Assembly: GCA_902782595.1 (NCBI GenBank)
Contig: CACZNW010000035.1
Span: forward strand, 1-10,034
Reading direction: 5' to 3'
Origin: an uncultured Methanobrevibacter sp.
GTDB taxonomy: Archaea > Methanobacteriota > Methanobacteria > Methanobacteriales > Methanobacteriaceae
DNA: 10,034 bases
Shown here one piece after another: positions 1 to 6,706 of the stretch; the first letter of the stretch is position 1, and each line of letters opens with the position of its first letter. Below the pieces are notes generated by a model. The model ran no database searches. It saw only the letters and a program-made list of their open reading frames with translations, and had not been told where the DNA came from. Made by a program: the position numbers and the translations under genes.

Positions 1-40
1 ATAATTGATGGGATAATGTCAAAAAATAATTAATTATAAA

Positions 41-275
41 ATGCCTAAATATTTTAACATTAAAGCTTATCTGACAGACGGTGTAGAATATGTCCTTAAG
101 GATGCTTTCCGCAGGATTTATAAAATTTGAAGGAAAAATCTGTTCTAACTTAAATTTACAACACGATAAGTAACAAAAGCAAGACAAAATTACTGTGAAA
201 AAGGTAAAAGTATTCCTGCCTTTAATAGCAAGCATTACAAGCAGCTGCAATCTGCACTGCACAGGCTGCCAGTCA
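41..275 (+). pseudogene. Decayed radical SAM protein gene, N-terminal part
   Basis: An ATG at 41 opens a frame reading MPKYFNIKAYLTDGVEYVLK and onward, resembling the start of methanogen radical SAM proteins. It hits a stop at 128-130. The same frame has further stops at 146 and 167, then becomes protein-like again at 173-223 (KARQNYCEKGKSIPAF). At the T run near 221-223 the reading shifts to another frame, which gives LIASITSSCNLHCTGC. The cysteines of this CxxxCxxC motif are encoded at 246-248, 258-260 and 267-269; in the family they bind the 4Fe-4S cluster that cleaves S-adenosylmethionine. The order and spacing fit one ancestral gene with three in-frame stops and a frameshift. Nothing of the rest of the radical SAM barrel is recognisable after the motif, so the gene is also truncated. 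No product is expected. The substrate of the ancestor cannot be inferred. Confidence 0.72.
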
Positions 276-278
276 AGT

Positions 279-610
279 ATGGCACCAACTGAAAAGGAAA
301 GGGAATTGATGTTCAATGAAATCAATCGTTTAGAAAGGCAATATTCGGACATGATATTTCTATCATTTCTTTGAAATGAAAAAACATCCGGAGGATATCT
401 TGCTGCAGAAAGAACTTTTTCAACATTAACTCCCATGGGGATACAAACCCTTGTTCAGCATCACAAAAATAATAAAATAAAAGTAAGTGATGATTGTCTA
501 CTTGAAGCATTGGACTCAAATTATTCTAGTCCCTAAGTTATGGAAGAATTCTTATGGATGGCAATGATGAGGATGTAACATTTTTTCATCAAAATCACAA
601 ATGGTATTAA
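279..610 (+). pseudogene. Coding debris of an unrecognised gene, multiple frames
   Basis: After the radical SAM motif, protein-like stretches continue in shifting frames. One frame from 279 reads APTEKERELMFNEINRLERQ before a stop at 378. A second, at 361-429, reads YHFFEMKKHPEDILLQKELF. The first frame resumes with LTPMGIQTLVQHHKNNKIKV and stops at 534. A third, from 530, reads SLSYGRILMDGNDEDVTFFH and stops at 608-610. No single frame stays open, and I recognise no family. It may be the tail of a second gene fused to the radical SAM remnant by a deletion, or a strongly diverged remainder of the same gene. The last stop lies just inside the upstream alternative start (601) of the exonuclease, which argues that the 601-633 stretch belongs to this relic. 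The minus-strand open frame over 322-519 is judged fortuitous. Confidence 0.45.
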
Positions 611-633
611 TCAGTGGTTATAAAGATATTATT

Positions 634-1182
634 ATGACAAGAAGATTTGCAGTAATCGACACGGAAACCAACTGGAGAGATGAGGTAATGTCAATTGGAA
701 TTGTAATTGCCAAATGCCAAAACTTCAAAAGAACAGATTCCCGTTATTATATTCTGCCCCATGAAGAGAAAATAGGTGGAATGTATTCTAAAAGTATGAG
801 AGAAACAACACATGAAATACTTACGGGCCACAGAACTGAAGTTATAACTGATTTGAAAAGTGTACTCAATTCCCATGGCGTTGATGATTTGTTTGCTTAT
901 AATGCTTCTTTTGATAAGAATCATTTACCTGAACTTTCTGATTATTGCTGGCATGATATCATGAAGATTGCAGCCTACAAACAGTACAATCCTTCAATTC
1001 CCGAACATCTGCCCTGCTGCAAGACAGGCAGATTGAAAAGGGGTTACGGTGTTGAACCCATGCTTCAGATGCTGGGTGTGGAAGATTACTGTGAAACCCA
1101 CAATGCAATTATCGATGCAAGGGATGAATTAAGGATCATGATTGAATTGGGTTATGATATCGATTATTATCCAGAAATCTGA
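634..1182 (+). CDS. DEDDh-family 3'-5' exonuclease (DnaQ/RNase T-like)
   Basis: The product is a stand-alone exonuclease domain of 182 residues that would remove nucleotides from 3' ends of DNA or RNA using two metal ions. All three family motifs are visible. Exo I is AVIDTET with D9 and E11. Exo II is AYNASFDKN with N90 and D94. Exo III is HNAIID with H156 and D161, the H-x4-D spacing that defines the DEDDh subgroup. There is no polymerase or helicase attached, so it is closer to the RNase T/epsilon-like single-domain enzymes than to a replicative polymerase. The frame is open back to an ATG at 601. I prefer the ATG at 634 because MTRRFAVIDTET puts the first beta strand right at the N terminus, as usual, and because 601-610 overlaps pseudogene debris. 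Neither start has a good ribosome site (a weak GTGGT lies at 614-618). The macro-domain gene follows 18 bases downstream, so co-transcription is likely. Whether it acts on DNA or RNA cannot be told. Confidence 0.88.
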   Translation: MTRRFAVIDTETNWRDEVMSIGIVIAKCQNFKRTDSRYYILPHEEKIGGMYSKSMRETTHEILTGHRTEVITDLKSVLNSHGVDDLFAYNASFDKNHLPELSDYCWHDIMKIAAYKQYNPSIPEHLPCCKTGRLKRGYGVEPMLQMLGVEDYCETHNAIIDARDELRIMIELGYDIDYYPEI

Positions 1183-1192
1183 ATAGGGGTTT

Positions 1193-1197
1193 GAGGT
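1193..1197 (+). promoter_or_regulatory. Ribosome binding site of the macro-domain gene
   Basis: GAGGT lies 3 bases before the ATG at 1201, inside the 18-base gap after the exonuclease stop. It fixes the macro-domain start and supports translation from a shared transcript. Confidence 0.6.
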
Positions 1198-1200
1198 ATT

Positions 1201-1719
1201 ATGTCAGGAACTGTTGAAGTTAAAAAGATTGATATTACATATTTAAATGTTGATGCCATTGTAAATGCCGCAAATAGTCAGCTTTTGGAAGGAGGTGGTG
1301 TTTGCGGGGCAATATTTAAAAAAGCAGGTCGGGATGAACTTGCAGATGCATGTTTTGATATAGGCGGCTGTGATACGGGAAATGCCGTAATCACTCCAGG
1401 ATTCAATCTTTCATCTAAATATATTATACATGCGGTGGGTCCCGTTTGGAGAGGTGGAGACAACAGGGAAGATGAACTCTTATACGGTGCCTATGAGCAG
1501 TCATTGAATTTAGCAAAAGAAAATAATTGTCATTCAATTGCATTTCCGTTGATTTCATCTGGAATTTATGGTTATCCTAAAAAACAGGCATGGCAGATTG
1601 CAGTTCGGGCCTGCCGTGACTTTATCGAAGCCCATACAGATTATTCAATCAATATCATATTTGCCGTGTTAAGTGATGAAAGCAGACAAATGGGTGAAAT
1701 GACAATATCAGCAGAATAG
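1201..1719 (+). CDS. Macro-domain protein (ADP-ribose binding/hydrolase family)
   Basis: This is a single macro domain of 172 residues, about the usual length for stand-alone members. Family landmarks are the KIDIT strand (D11, adenine contact), VNAAN (residues 21-25), the glycine-rich loop EGGGVCGAI (30-38) and the distal loop SSGIYGYP (119-126). Such proteins bind ADP-ribose, and many remove it from proteins or nucleic acids or deacetylate O-acetyl-ADP-ribose. One point departs from well-studied MacroD/YmdB enzymes. Those read GGVDGAIH, with the Asp and His near the scissile bond, whereas here the residues are Cys35 and Phe39. I believe a GVCGAIF subgroup exists in other prokaryotes, so this may be a distinct subclass with a different mechanism rather than a dead enzyme. 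The gene sits 18 bases after a DEDDh exonuclease and 6 bases from the convergent stop of an MFS exporter. The substrate is unknown. Confidence 0.9.
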   Translation: MSGTVEVKKIDITYLNVDAIVNAANSQLLEGGGVCGAIFKKAGRDELADACFDIGGCDTGNAVITPGFNLSSKYIIHAVGPVWRGGDNREDELLYGAYEQSLNLAKENNCHSIAFPLISSGIYGYPKKQAWQIAVRACRDFIEAHTDYSINIIFAVLSDESRQMGEMTISAE

Positions 1720-1725
1720 TTCATG

Positions 1726-3114
1726 TTACCGGTTTGATTTCATTGTTTCAAACTGTTCGTTGCGGTTTTTCAATTTAAATGTAAATATAAATGCGATAAA
1801 TGCAATAATTGCTGCTAAAAATAAACTTATTTTATAACCTCCAATTCCTGTAAATGATGCGATGATTCCACCGATAAGGGCTCCTCCTATCAGCTGGCCT
1901 GCACTTGACAACATATTGACAATGGCCTGGCCTGCTCCTCTCTCGGTTGGTTTTGCTTCACTCAAAACAATATATCTTAATGGAGCACCAATAATTGTGA
2001 CCATGCCCACACCAATCATACATCCTGAAATTATGAACAGAATAAAATTGTTCGGATAAACTGCAATAACAACCAAACCGATGGCTAGTATCAGAGTTCC
2101 AATCATCATAATCTTACGTGAACCTGTGGAATCCAAAATCTTACCCATTATTGGTGCTGCAACTGCATTTGCTCCTAAAATTGGAATTAACATTAAGCTT
2201 GCTAACTGATTATTCAAGCCCATTGAAAGAATTACTAAAGAAGGAATGAATATTGCTGATGAGTATATTATTCCGTATGACAGGGTTTCGATACATGCAA
2301 TGGCTATTTCTCTGTTTTTCAGCATATGAATTGCCACAATTGATTCTTCCGCATTTTTCTCTATTTTCAAAAATACAGGAATCAATATTAGGAATATTAA
2401 TAAAAAAGGAATCACATTAAATGACAATAGACTATTAATGAAATTGCTTGAATCAATCTGATTCAAACCGTATGCCAAAAATACTGAAAGCAAACTTAGT
2501 ATAATTATCCCTGCATAATCGATTTTCAGTTTTCGGTTATTATGTGACTCGGGAAGGATTTTTAACGCAAATATTATAAGGAATATGCTTATTGGTATAT
2601 TGATTGTAAAACACCAGTTCCAGCCAAATGGAATTAATGCCGCTCCAACCAAAGGTCCGCCAATTGCTGAAATTCCAAATACACTTCCAATAATTCCCAA
2701 TGCTTTTCCCCTCTCTTCAAGTGGGAATTCATCTCCAATGAAAGCTCCGGCTACCGGGAAGAGTCCTCCACAACCAAAACCCTGGATAATTCTTCCTAAA
2801 AATATTGATTCCATGCCTGTGGAAAATGCAATCAAACACGATCCAAGTGCAAATAAAATCACATCAAGTATAAAAATCTTCTTTCTTCCGTAAAAGTCAG
2901 AAAATTTGGCCATTACCGGAGATCCGATCATAAAAGTAATTACGAATAATGTGAATATCCAGCTTGATTCTCGGCTTGTTAAGTTAAAGCTTTGTTCAAT
3001 AGACGGCAGGACGGGGCCAATTATTCCGGTATCGAGTGACCCCATGAATACTCCTATTAAAAACAGTATCAGGATTAAATTGCGTGTTTTTGTATCTAAT
3101 GTTTTTGATTTCAT
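1726..3114 (-). CDS. MFS drug/metabolite exporter, DHA2 (EmrB/QacA) type, 14 TM
   Basis: The product is a 462-residue cytoplasmic-membrane protein, likely a proton-driven exporter. The length and hydrophobic pattern fit the 14-helix DHA2 group. Visible motifs are the TM1 motif D1 (LDTGIIGPVLPSI, residues 27-39), motif A in the loop after TM2 (KFSDFYGRKK, 70-79), the TM5 antiporter motif C (GSVFGISAIGGPLVG, 143-157), and the WNWCFTINIPI stretch (165-175) that usually follows in DHA2 proteins. A second motif-A-like loop (GKILDSTGSRK) occurs in the C-terminal half. No cytosolic or lipoprotein addition is present. The ATG at 3114 gives a short polar N-terminus before TM1; no clear ribosome site is seen upstream, so a short or leaderless transcript is possible. 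It is transcribed divergently from the TPR-crcB operon and alone. No regulator gene is adjacent. Substrate cannot be predicted; export of drugs or toxic small molecules is the family norm. Confidence 0.9.
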   Translation of the reverse strand: MKSKTLDTKTRNLILILFLIGVFMGSLDTGIIGPVLPSIEQSFNLTSRESSWIFTLFVITFMIGSPVMAKFSDFYGRKKIFILDVILFALGSCLIAFSTGMESIFLGRIIQGFGCGGLFPVAGAFIGDEFPLEERGKALGIIGSVFGISAIGGPLVGAALIPFGWNWCFTINIPISIFLIIFALKILPESHNNRKLKIDYAGIIILSLLSVFLAYGLNQIDSSNFINSLLSFNVIPFLLIFLILIPVFLKIEKNAEESIVAIHMLKNREIAIACIETLSYGIIYSSAIFIPSLVILSMGLNNQLASLMLIPILGANAVAAPIMGKILDSTGSRKIMMIGTLILAIGLVVIAVYPNNFILFIISGCMIGVGMVTIIGAPLRYIVLSEAKPTERGAGQAIVNMLSSAGQLIGGALIGGIIASFTGIGGYKISLFLAAIIAFIAFIFTFKLKNRNEQFETMKSNR

Positions 3115-3284
3115 AGTAATTTTGGAAATAATTCAAGTCAATTAGTGGTTATATTATAATTATGTATAGTTTAAATATAATTATTGTATTATATAATATT
3201 TTTGCTTTAAAAATCTGTAAAATTCTCAAAAATAATCATCTTATATAATATTAAAAAGATAATAATAACAAGGTGGTAATGGAA
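3115..3284. promoter_or_regulatory. Divergent promoter region between MFS and TPR genes
   Basis: This is a very AT-rich 170-base spacer. The 12-mer TTATATAATATT occurs twice exactly, at 3189-3200 and 3241-3252. The copy at 3241 suits a TATA box for the rightward TPR gene, placing the start of transcription near 3268 just ahead of its ribosome site. The copy at 3189, read on the minus strand, or the TATA-like stretch at 3149-3161, could serve the MFS gene. AGGTGGT at 3271-3277 is a good ribosome site with 7 bases to the ATG at 3285. That site decides the TPR start, because the alternative GTG at 3273 lies within it. Confidence 0.5.
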
Positions 3285-4367
3285 ATGTTAACGGGCAGTG
3301 CTGAAAATCAATTCCTCTTCAACAGGGCAACAGATTGTCTGCAGGAGAATAAAAGCGAAGAAGCAATAGAGCTTTTTAATCAGTTATTAAAAAAAGAACC
3401 AAATAATATTCATGCATTAAACGGTAAAGGTTCAGGTTTAATGCAGCTCGGCAGGTTGGATGAAGCCGAGGATGTTTTCAATGAATCGTTGAATATTGAG
3501 GACAATCCAATGGCATATCTGAATCTTACAATCATATATGGTAATACGCAAAGATATAACGAAGCTTTAAAATACTGTGATTTAATACTTGAGTTATATC
3601 CCGATTTTAGTGATGTTGTTAAGGGATTGAAAAATAACTATATGGACAAAAAATCAGACAATGGTCTTGACGGGATAAATCCGGAGGCCCGCAAATTAAT
3701 AGAAAAGGCAAATGCTTTAAAGGAAAATAATGAAACTTGGAGCGGCGGCAAATTGCACGATGAATTTATACAAGGTAGTCCTGAATTTAAAAGGATAACC
3801 TTCTGGGATGCATGGGAACTCTATGAAAATGCAATTGAAATTGATTCGGAATGTGAGAATATTGTTACTTCATATATCATTGAACTTAAAAACAGATTCA
3901 TGCAGGAGTTTTTATTTTTCGACATATCCCGTAATGATGATTTTAGCCCTGATTCAAAAACGGATAAGCTCAAATTAACTGTCATGAAAGAAATTCTCTT
4001 AGACCATGATTTCACTCAGGCTCAGCTTGCAACCAGGGAACTTTTAACAATAGATGAGAATGACCCGGATGCAATTGACTATCATGGAGTGCTGTTTTTC
4101 TATTTTGATGAAATCGATGAGTCAATCAGATGCTTCGATAGATTAATTGAAACCGGTGATGGGATTTATTCCTTCTACGGTAAATACAATAAGGCATTTG
4201 CATTAAGAAGAAAATCCATGATAACCGGTGATTTGGAATATATGGTGCAGACATTGGATATATACGATGAAATGCTTAAAGACCCTAACACTTTTGACAG
4301 GGTAAAACCGTATCAGAGGGAAATTCTTGACAAACTGCAGGATTTTATGAAAATTCCTTTATTTTAA
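3285..4367 (+). CDS. TPR-repeat protein
   Basis: This is a soluble protein of 360 residues built from tetratricopeptide repeats, a helical scaffold for protein-protein contacts. Three fairly regular TPR units cover about residues 9-42, 43-76 and 77-109, with the expected small/large pattern (for example ALNGKGSGLMQLGRLDEAED). Residues about 120-230 are charged and less regular. Further TPR-like helices follow at about 235-345 (for example IDYHGVLFFYFDEIDESIRC). There is no signal peptide, membrane segment or catalytic domain. The frame opens earlier at a GTG (3273), but that codon lies inside the AGGTGGT ribosome site, so the ATG at 3285 is chosen (7-base spacing); an ATG at 3279 would be too close. 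The fluoride channel gene follows 16 bases later and is probably co-transcribed. TPR proteins of this sort are common in Methanobrevibacter and most have no known partner. Confidence 0.85.
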   Translation: MLTGSAENQFLFNRATDCLQENKSEEAIELFNQLLKKEPNNIHALNGKGSGLMQLGRLDEAEDVFNESLNIEDNPMAYLNLTIIYGNTQRYNEALKYCDLILELYPDFSDVVKGLKNNYMDKKSDNGLDGINPEARKLIEKANALKENNETWSGGKLHDEFIQGSPEFKRITFWDAWELYENAIEIDSECENIVTSYIIELKNRFMQEFLFFDISRNDDFSPDSKTDKLKLTVMKEILLDHDFTQAQLATRELLTIDENDPDAIDYHGVLFFYFDEIDESIRCFDRLIETGDGIYSFYGKYNKAFALRRKSMITGDLEYMVQTLDIYDEMLKDPNTFDRVKPYQREILDKLQDFMKIPLF

Positions 4368-4372
4368 ATATT

Positions 4373-4378
4373 GGTGAT
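4373..4378 (+). promoter_or_regulatory. Ribosome binding site of crcB
   Basis: GGTGAT, a strong match to the archaeal 16S tail complement, lies 5 bases before the ATG at 4384, within the 16-base gap after the TPR gene. It decides the start. Confidence 0.7.
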
Positions 4379-4383
4379 ACTGG

Positions 4384-4749
4384 ATGATAATCAAGTGTTT
4401 GATAGTGGGGCTTGGAGGAGGTATCGGATCAGTAATCAGATATCTCCTTGGAATGATTCCGTTAAATGAAACAACCTCTTTTCCAATCAACACATTTCTG
4501 ATTAATGTAATAGGTGCTGTGGCAATTGGTCTGATAGTATTTTATGCTGCAGATAATGTTGATGAAAACTGGCTTCTGTTTTTAAAGGTTGGACTCTGTG
4601 GAGGTTTCACGACCTTTTCAACATTTGCCATTGAAACCGGTGCCTTGTTAAAGAATGGAAATGAAACAACCGCTTTTTTATATGTTGTTTTAAGTGTTTT
4701 GGTGGGAGTATCTGCAGTGTTTCTGCCGGATTTGCTTTTGCATAATTAA
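4384..4749 (+). CDS. crcB: Fluoride channel CrcB/Fluc
   Basis: This is a 121-residue four-helix membrane protein that exports fluoride passively and protects against its toxicity. Family landmarks are GGGIGSVIRY (residues 11-20, with conserved R19), PINTFLINVIGA with the pore-lining N41, and GGFTTFSTF (73-81), which carries the phenylalanine pair F78 and F81 three residues apart that forms the ion track, and the central TM3 break that binds sodium. Length is normal for a single Fluc subunit. Only one copy is present here, so it would act as an antiparallel homodimer. Some archaea and many Gram-positive bacteria have two adjacent crcB genes, but no second copy is seen in this window. No fluoride riboswitch is evident upstream; the gene sits behind a TPR gene and seems to share its promoter. 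Confidence 0.96.
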   Translation: MIIKCLIVGLGGGIGSVIRYLLGMIPLNETTSFPINTFLINVIGAVAIGLIVFYAADNVDENWLLFLKVGLCGGFTTFSTFAIETGALLKNGNETTAFLYVVLSVLVGVSAVFLPDLLLHN

Positions 4750-4810
4750 AGATATTTCTTAATATAATGTGGTAATCATCTATGCTTAAGCAATGATTGT
4801 CTTTTCCATA

Positions 4811-4820
4811 AGTATAAAAA
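4811..4820 (+). promoter_or_regulatory. Probable TATA box for the SAP-surE operon
   Basis: AGTATAAAAA lies about 30 bases before the ATG at 4849 in a 99-base spacer after crcB. Transcription from it would start near 4840, giving a leader of only a few bases. No ribosome site is visible upstream of the ATG, which fits a leaderless or near-leaderless message. A second TATA-like TTTATAAAA at 4828-4836 seems too close to the start. Nothing else is seen in 4750-4848. Confidence 0.45.
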
Positions 4821-4848
4821 TTATTATTTATAAAATTATTAATTAGTT

Positions 4849-5835
4849 ATGTTTGACAATAATGTTTATTCACGAAAGCTTTCGCTTAAATACATGAAGG
4901 ATGTGCCTAAGGATTACGATGTTTCCCGGATACAGTATATCTTTGATTTTATTTATCTTGTTTTAAAGCGTAACGCTCGTATCGACAGTGCTGTTAAGGG
5001 TGTTGCCAATGAATATGGTTTATCCGAGAGTTACCTTATGAATTATCTTGTTGAAAACAAATATATTCTTTCAAAGGGAGATATGGATGCATTTTCCAAA
5101 CAGCTTAAAGACTACAGCACCAAGGCATTGAAAAAAATTCTAAAAAAGCACGGTTTGAAAACTTCCGGTAAAAGAGAGAAGATTGAAAAAAGAATCTTTG
5201 AAAATAATCTTCTTGCAAGCGGTTATCATCTCTCTTCAAAATCCAAGGTATTTTACAAGAACAAAAAAAGAAGGATTAAAATTTACAATGAATGCCTGTG
5301 TGAGTATTATTATTTCAATGAGTTCAATGACTTTTATATGGACAATTATCGTAAAAAAGAGGCAAAAATACCTGTTGAATTTATCAAACTGCATATCAAT
5401 AAATCTGTTGAAGATGAAAACCATGGAAATTATACATTCAATAATCATGTAATGGTTGAACACTATATCCTCAAAAAGAATTACGGTAAAATGCTTGACT
5501 ATGTTTTGAAAATTTTCTGCATGAACATTAATCCCATCTGGAAAATCACTGAATTAAAAGAACATATCGGTATTTTCCTTGACAATTATAATCATCTGAT
5601 ATGTTTAAAAGATGAATTGGGTAAAAACCGCATCATCAATACTTTTTATTTGATTTGGGATTCATTTGATTTTAACAGGATAATCGTACCCAAATTTGAG
5701 GCATACCGGGTTTTGAAAGACATTTTGAACATTAAAGACTATTATAAACTTAATAATAAATTGTATGAGCGCTTTTATGGAAATGATGATTTGAAAATTA
5801 AAAGGATTACTCAAAAAACTTTATTTGATTTTTAA
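4849..5835 (+). CDS. SAP-domain protein with C-terminal PIP-box-like peptide
   Basis: The protein has 328 residues, is basic and soluble, and I do not recognise a named family for it. Residues about 88-120 form a SAP motif (helix YSTKALKKILKKHGLK, then SGKREKIEKRI), a short helix-extended-helix that binds DNA in many repair and chromatin proteins. Residues about 25-80 look helical and may be a winged-helix or similar fold (NEYGLSESYLMNYLVENKYI). The remainder to about 310 is a mixed aromatic/basic region with no motif I know. The last seven residues, QKTLFDF (322-328), match the PIP-box pattern Q-x-x-(L/I/M)-x-x-F that docks partners on the PCNA sliding clamp; archaeal examples often read QxTLxxFF at the very C terminus. 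The second terminal aromatic is missing. The start is the only ATG near the N terminus. surE follows 15 bases downstream, suggesting one operon. A role in replication or repair is inference. Confidence 0.8.
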   Translation: MFDNNVYSRKLSLKYMKDVPKDYDVSRIQYIFDFIYLVLKRNARIDSAVKGVANEYGLSESYLMNYLVENKYILSKGDMDAFSKQLKDYSTKALKKILKKHGLKTSGKREKIEKRIFENNLLASGYHLSSKSKVFYKNKKRRIKIYNECLCEYYYFNEFNDFYMDNYRKKEAKIPVEFIKLHINKSVEDENHGNYTFNNHVMVEHYILKKNYGKMLDYVLKIFCMNINPIWKITELKEHIGIFLDNYNHLICLKDELGKNRIINTFYLIWDSFDFNRIIVPKFEAYRVLKDILNIKDYYKLNNKLYERFYGNDDLKIKRITQKTLFDF

Positions 5836-5850
5836 GACTGTCTGATATTT

Positions 5851-6666
5851 ATGAATATTCTGATTTCCAACGACGACGGTGTTTATGCACCGGGAATACT
5901 TGCGGCAAAACAGGCTGTTGAAGATTTGGGTGATGTTACTGTTGTAGCTCCAGATAAAAACAACAGCAGTGTTGGACGTCGCATTTCATTATTTAAACAT
6001 TTAAAAATAGAAAACTGTAAACTTGATGACGGCAGCGAAGCATTTTCTGTTTCGGGAAGTCCCGCTGATGCTGTGATTGTTGGCGCTGATTATCTGATGG
6101 ATAAAAAACCCGACCTGGTTATAACCGGGATAAATCAGGGTGTCAATATAAGCTGTGACATTACATCTTCCGGTACGGTCTGTGCAGCCCTTGAAGCGGT
6201 TAGTCTTGGGATTCCGGCAATTGCTGTTTCCCTTTATATGGATCCTGAAACTTCATTTAAAAAGGATGACGACGGCGAATGGTATATTGATTATGATTTT
6301 AGTCTGACAAAGAAAGTGCTGCATGATATTGTTTTAAAAATAATTAATGAGGGATTTCCACAGGGTGTTAATTTATTTAATTTGAATGTTCCGTCCAATT
6401 ATGAATCCGAAGAGGTTGAAATTACGGGTCTGGCACCTAAAATGCTTGACAAAAAAGTCATTGACAATACCGATAAGCAGAAGGAGGATTTTTTCAACTA
6501 CGAGTTGGATGACACACAGGGCAGGGATGATTTAATAATGATTACGTCCAATCTTGTTAGGCAATATCCTCAGGGCAGTGACGGATATGCGCTGATGGTT
6601 GAAAAGAAACCTAGTTTAACTCCCCTTAATGTCAATATGACTCATTATAAACTTAAAGACTGGTAA
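5851..6666 (+). CDS. surE: 5'/3'-nucleotidase SurE
   Basis: This is a metal-dependent phosphatase that dephosphorylates nucleoside monophosphates, and in some species short polyphosphate. Of its 271 residues, the conserved N-terminal Rossmann-like domain is clear. MNILISNDDGVYAPGI contains the metal ligands D8 and D9. The NNSSVGRRIS loop (37-46) provides the metal-binding serine. GSPADAV (69-75) is conserved, and GINQGVN (93-99) supplies N95. The SSGTVCAALEA helix follows. The C-terminal part is the usual variable tetramerisation region. Length is typical (about 250-270). The ATG at 5851 starts directly at the first beta strand, as in other SurE proteins; the ribosome site is weak. It lies 15 bases after the SAP-domain gene and ends 40 bases from the convergent TPR-HIRAN gene. 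In archaea it is thought to act in nucleotide salvage or pool balance. Confidence 0.96.
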   Translation: MNILISNDDGVYAPGILAAKQAVEDLGDVTVVAPDKNNSSVGRRISLFKHLKIENCKLDDGSEAFSVSGSPADAVIVGADYLMDKKPDLVITGINQGVNISCDITSSGTVCAALEAVSLGIPAIAVSLYMDPETSFKKDDDGEWYIDYDFSLTKKVLHDIVLKIINEGFPQGVNLFNLNVPSNYESEEVEITGLAPKMLDKKVIDNTDKQKEDFFNYELDDTQGRDDLIMITSNLVRQYPQGSDGYALMVEKKPSLTPLNVNMTHYKLKDW

Positions 6667-6706
6667 AAATTCTTTAAATTCAAATATCATTTCAGATGCC
6701 ATCAAA

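Noticed and set aside
322..519. 65-codon minus-strand open frame
   Set aside because: It lies over pseudogene debris, has no ribosome site and shows no recognisable protein pattern; the plus strand carries the more protein-like peptides.
601..633. Eleven-residue N-terminal extension of the exonuclease
   Set aside because: It overlaps the end of the upstream relic, has no ribosome site, and would precede the first conserved strand with unrelated residues.
2585..3145. Plus-strand open frames opposite the MFS gene
   Set aside because: They mirror the hydrophobic codon pattern of the exporter, lack ribosome sites and resemble no protein family.
4368..4383. Fluoride riboswitch before crcB
   Set aside because: The gap is 16 bases, taken up by a GGTGAT ribosome site, too short for the aptamer; nothing suitable was seen within the end of the TPR gene.
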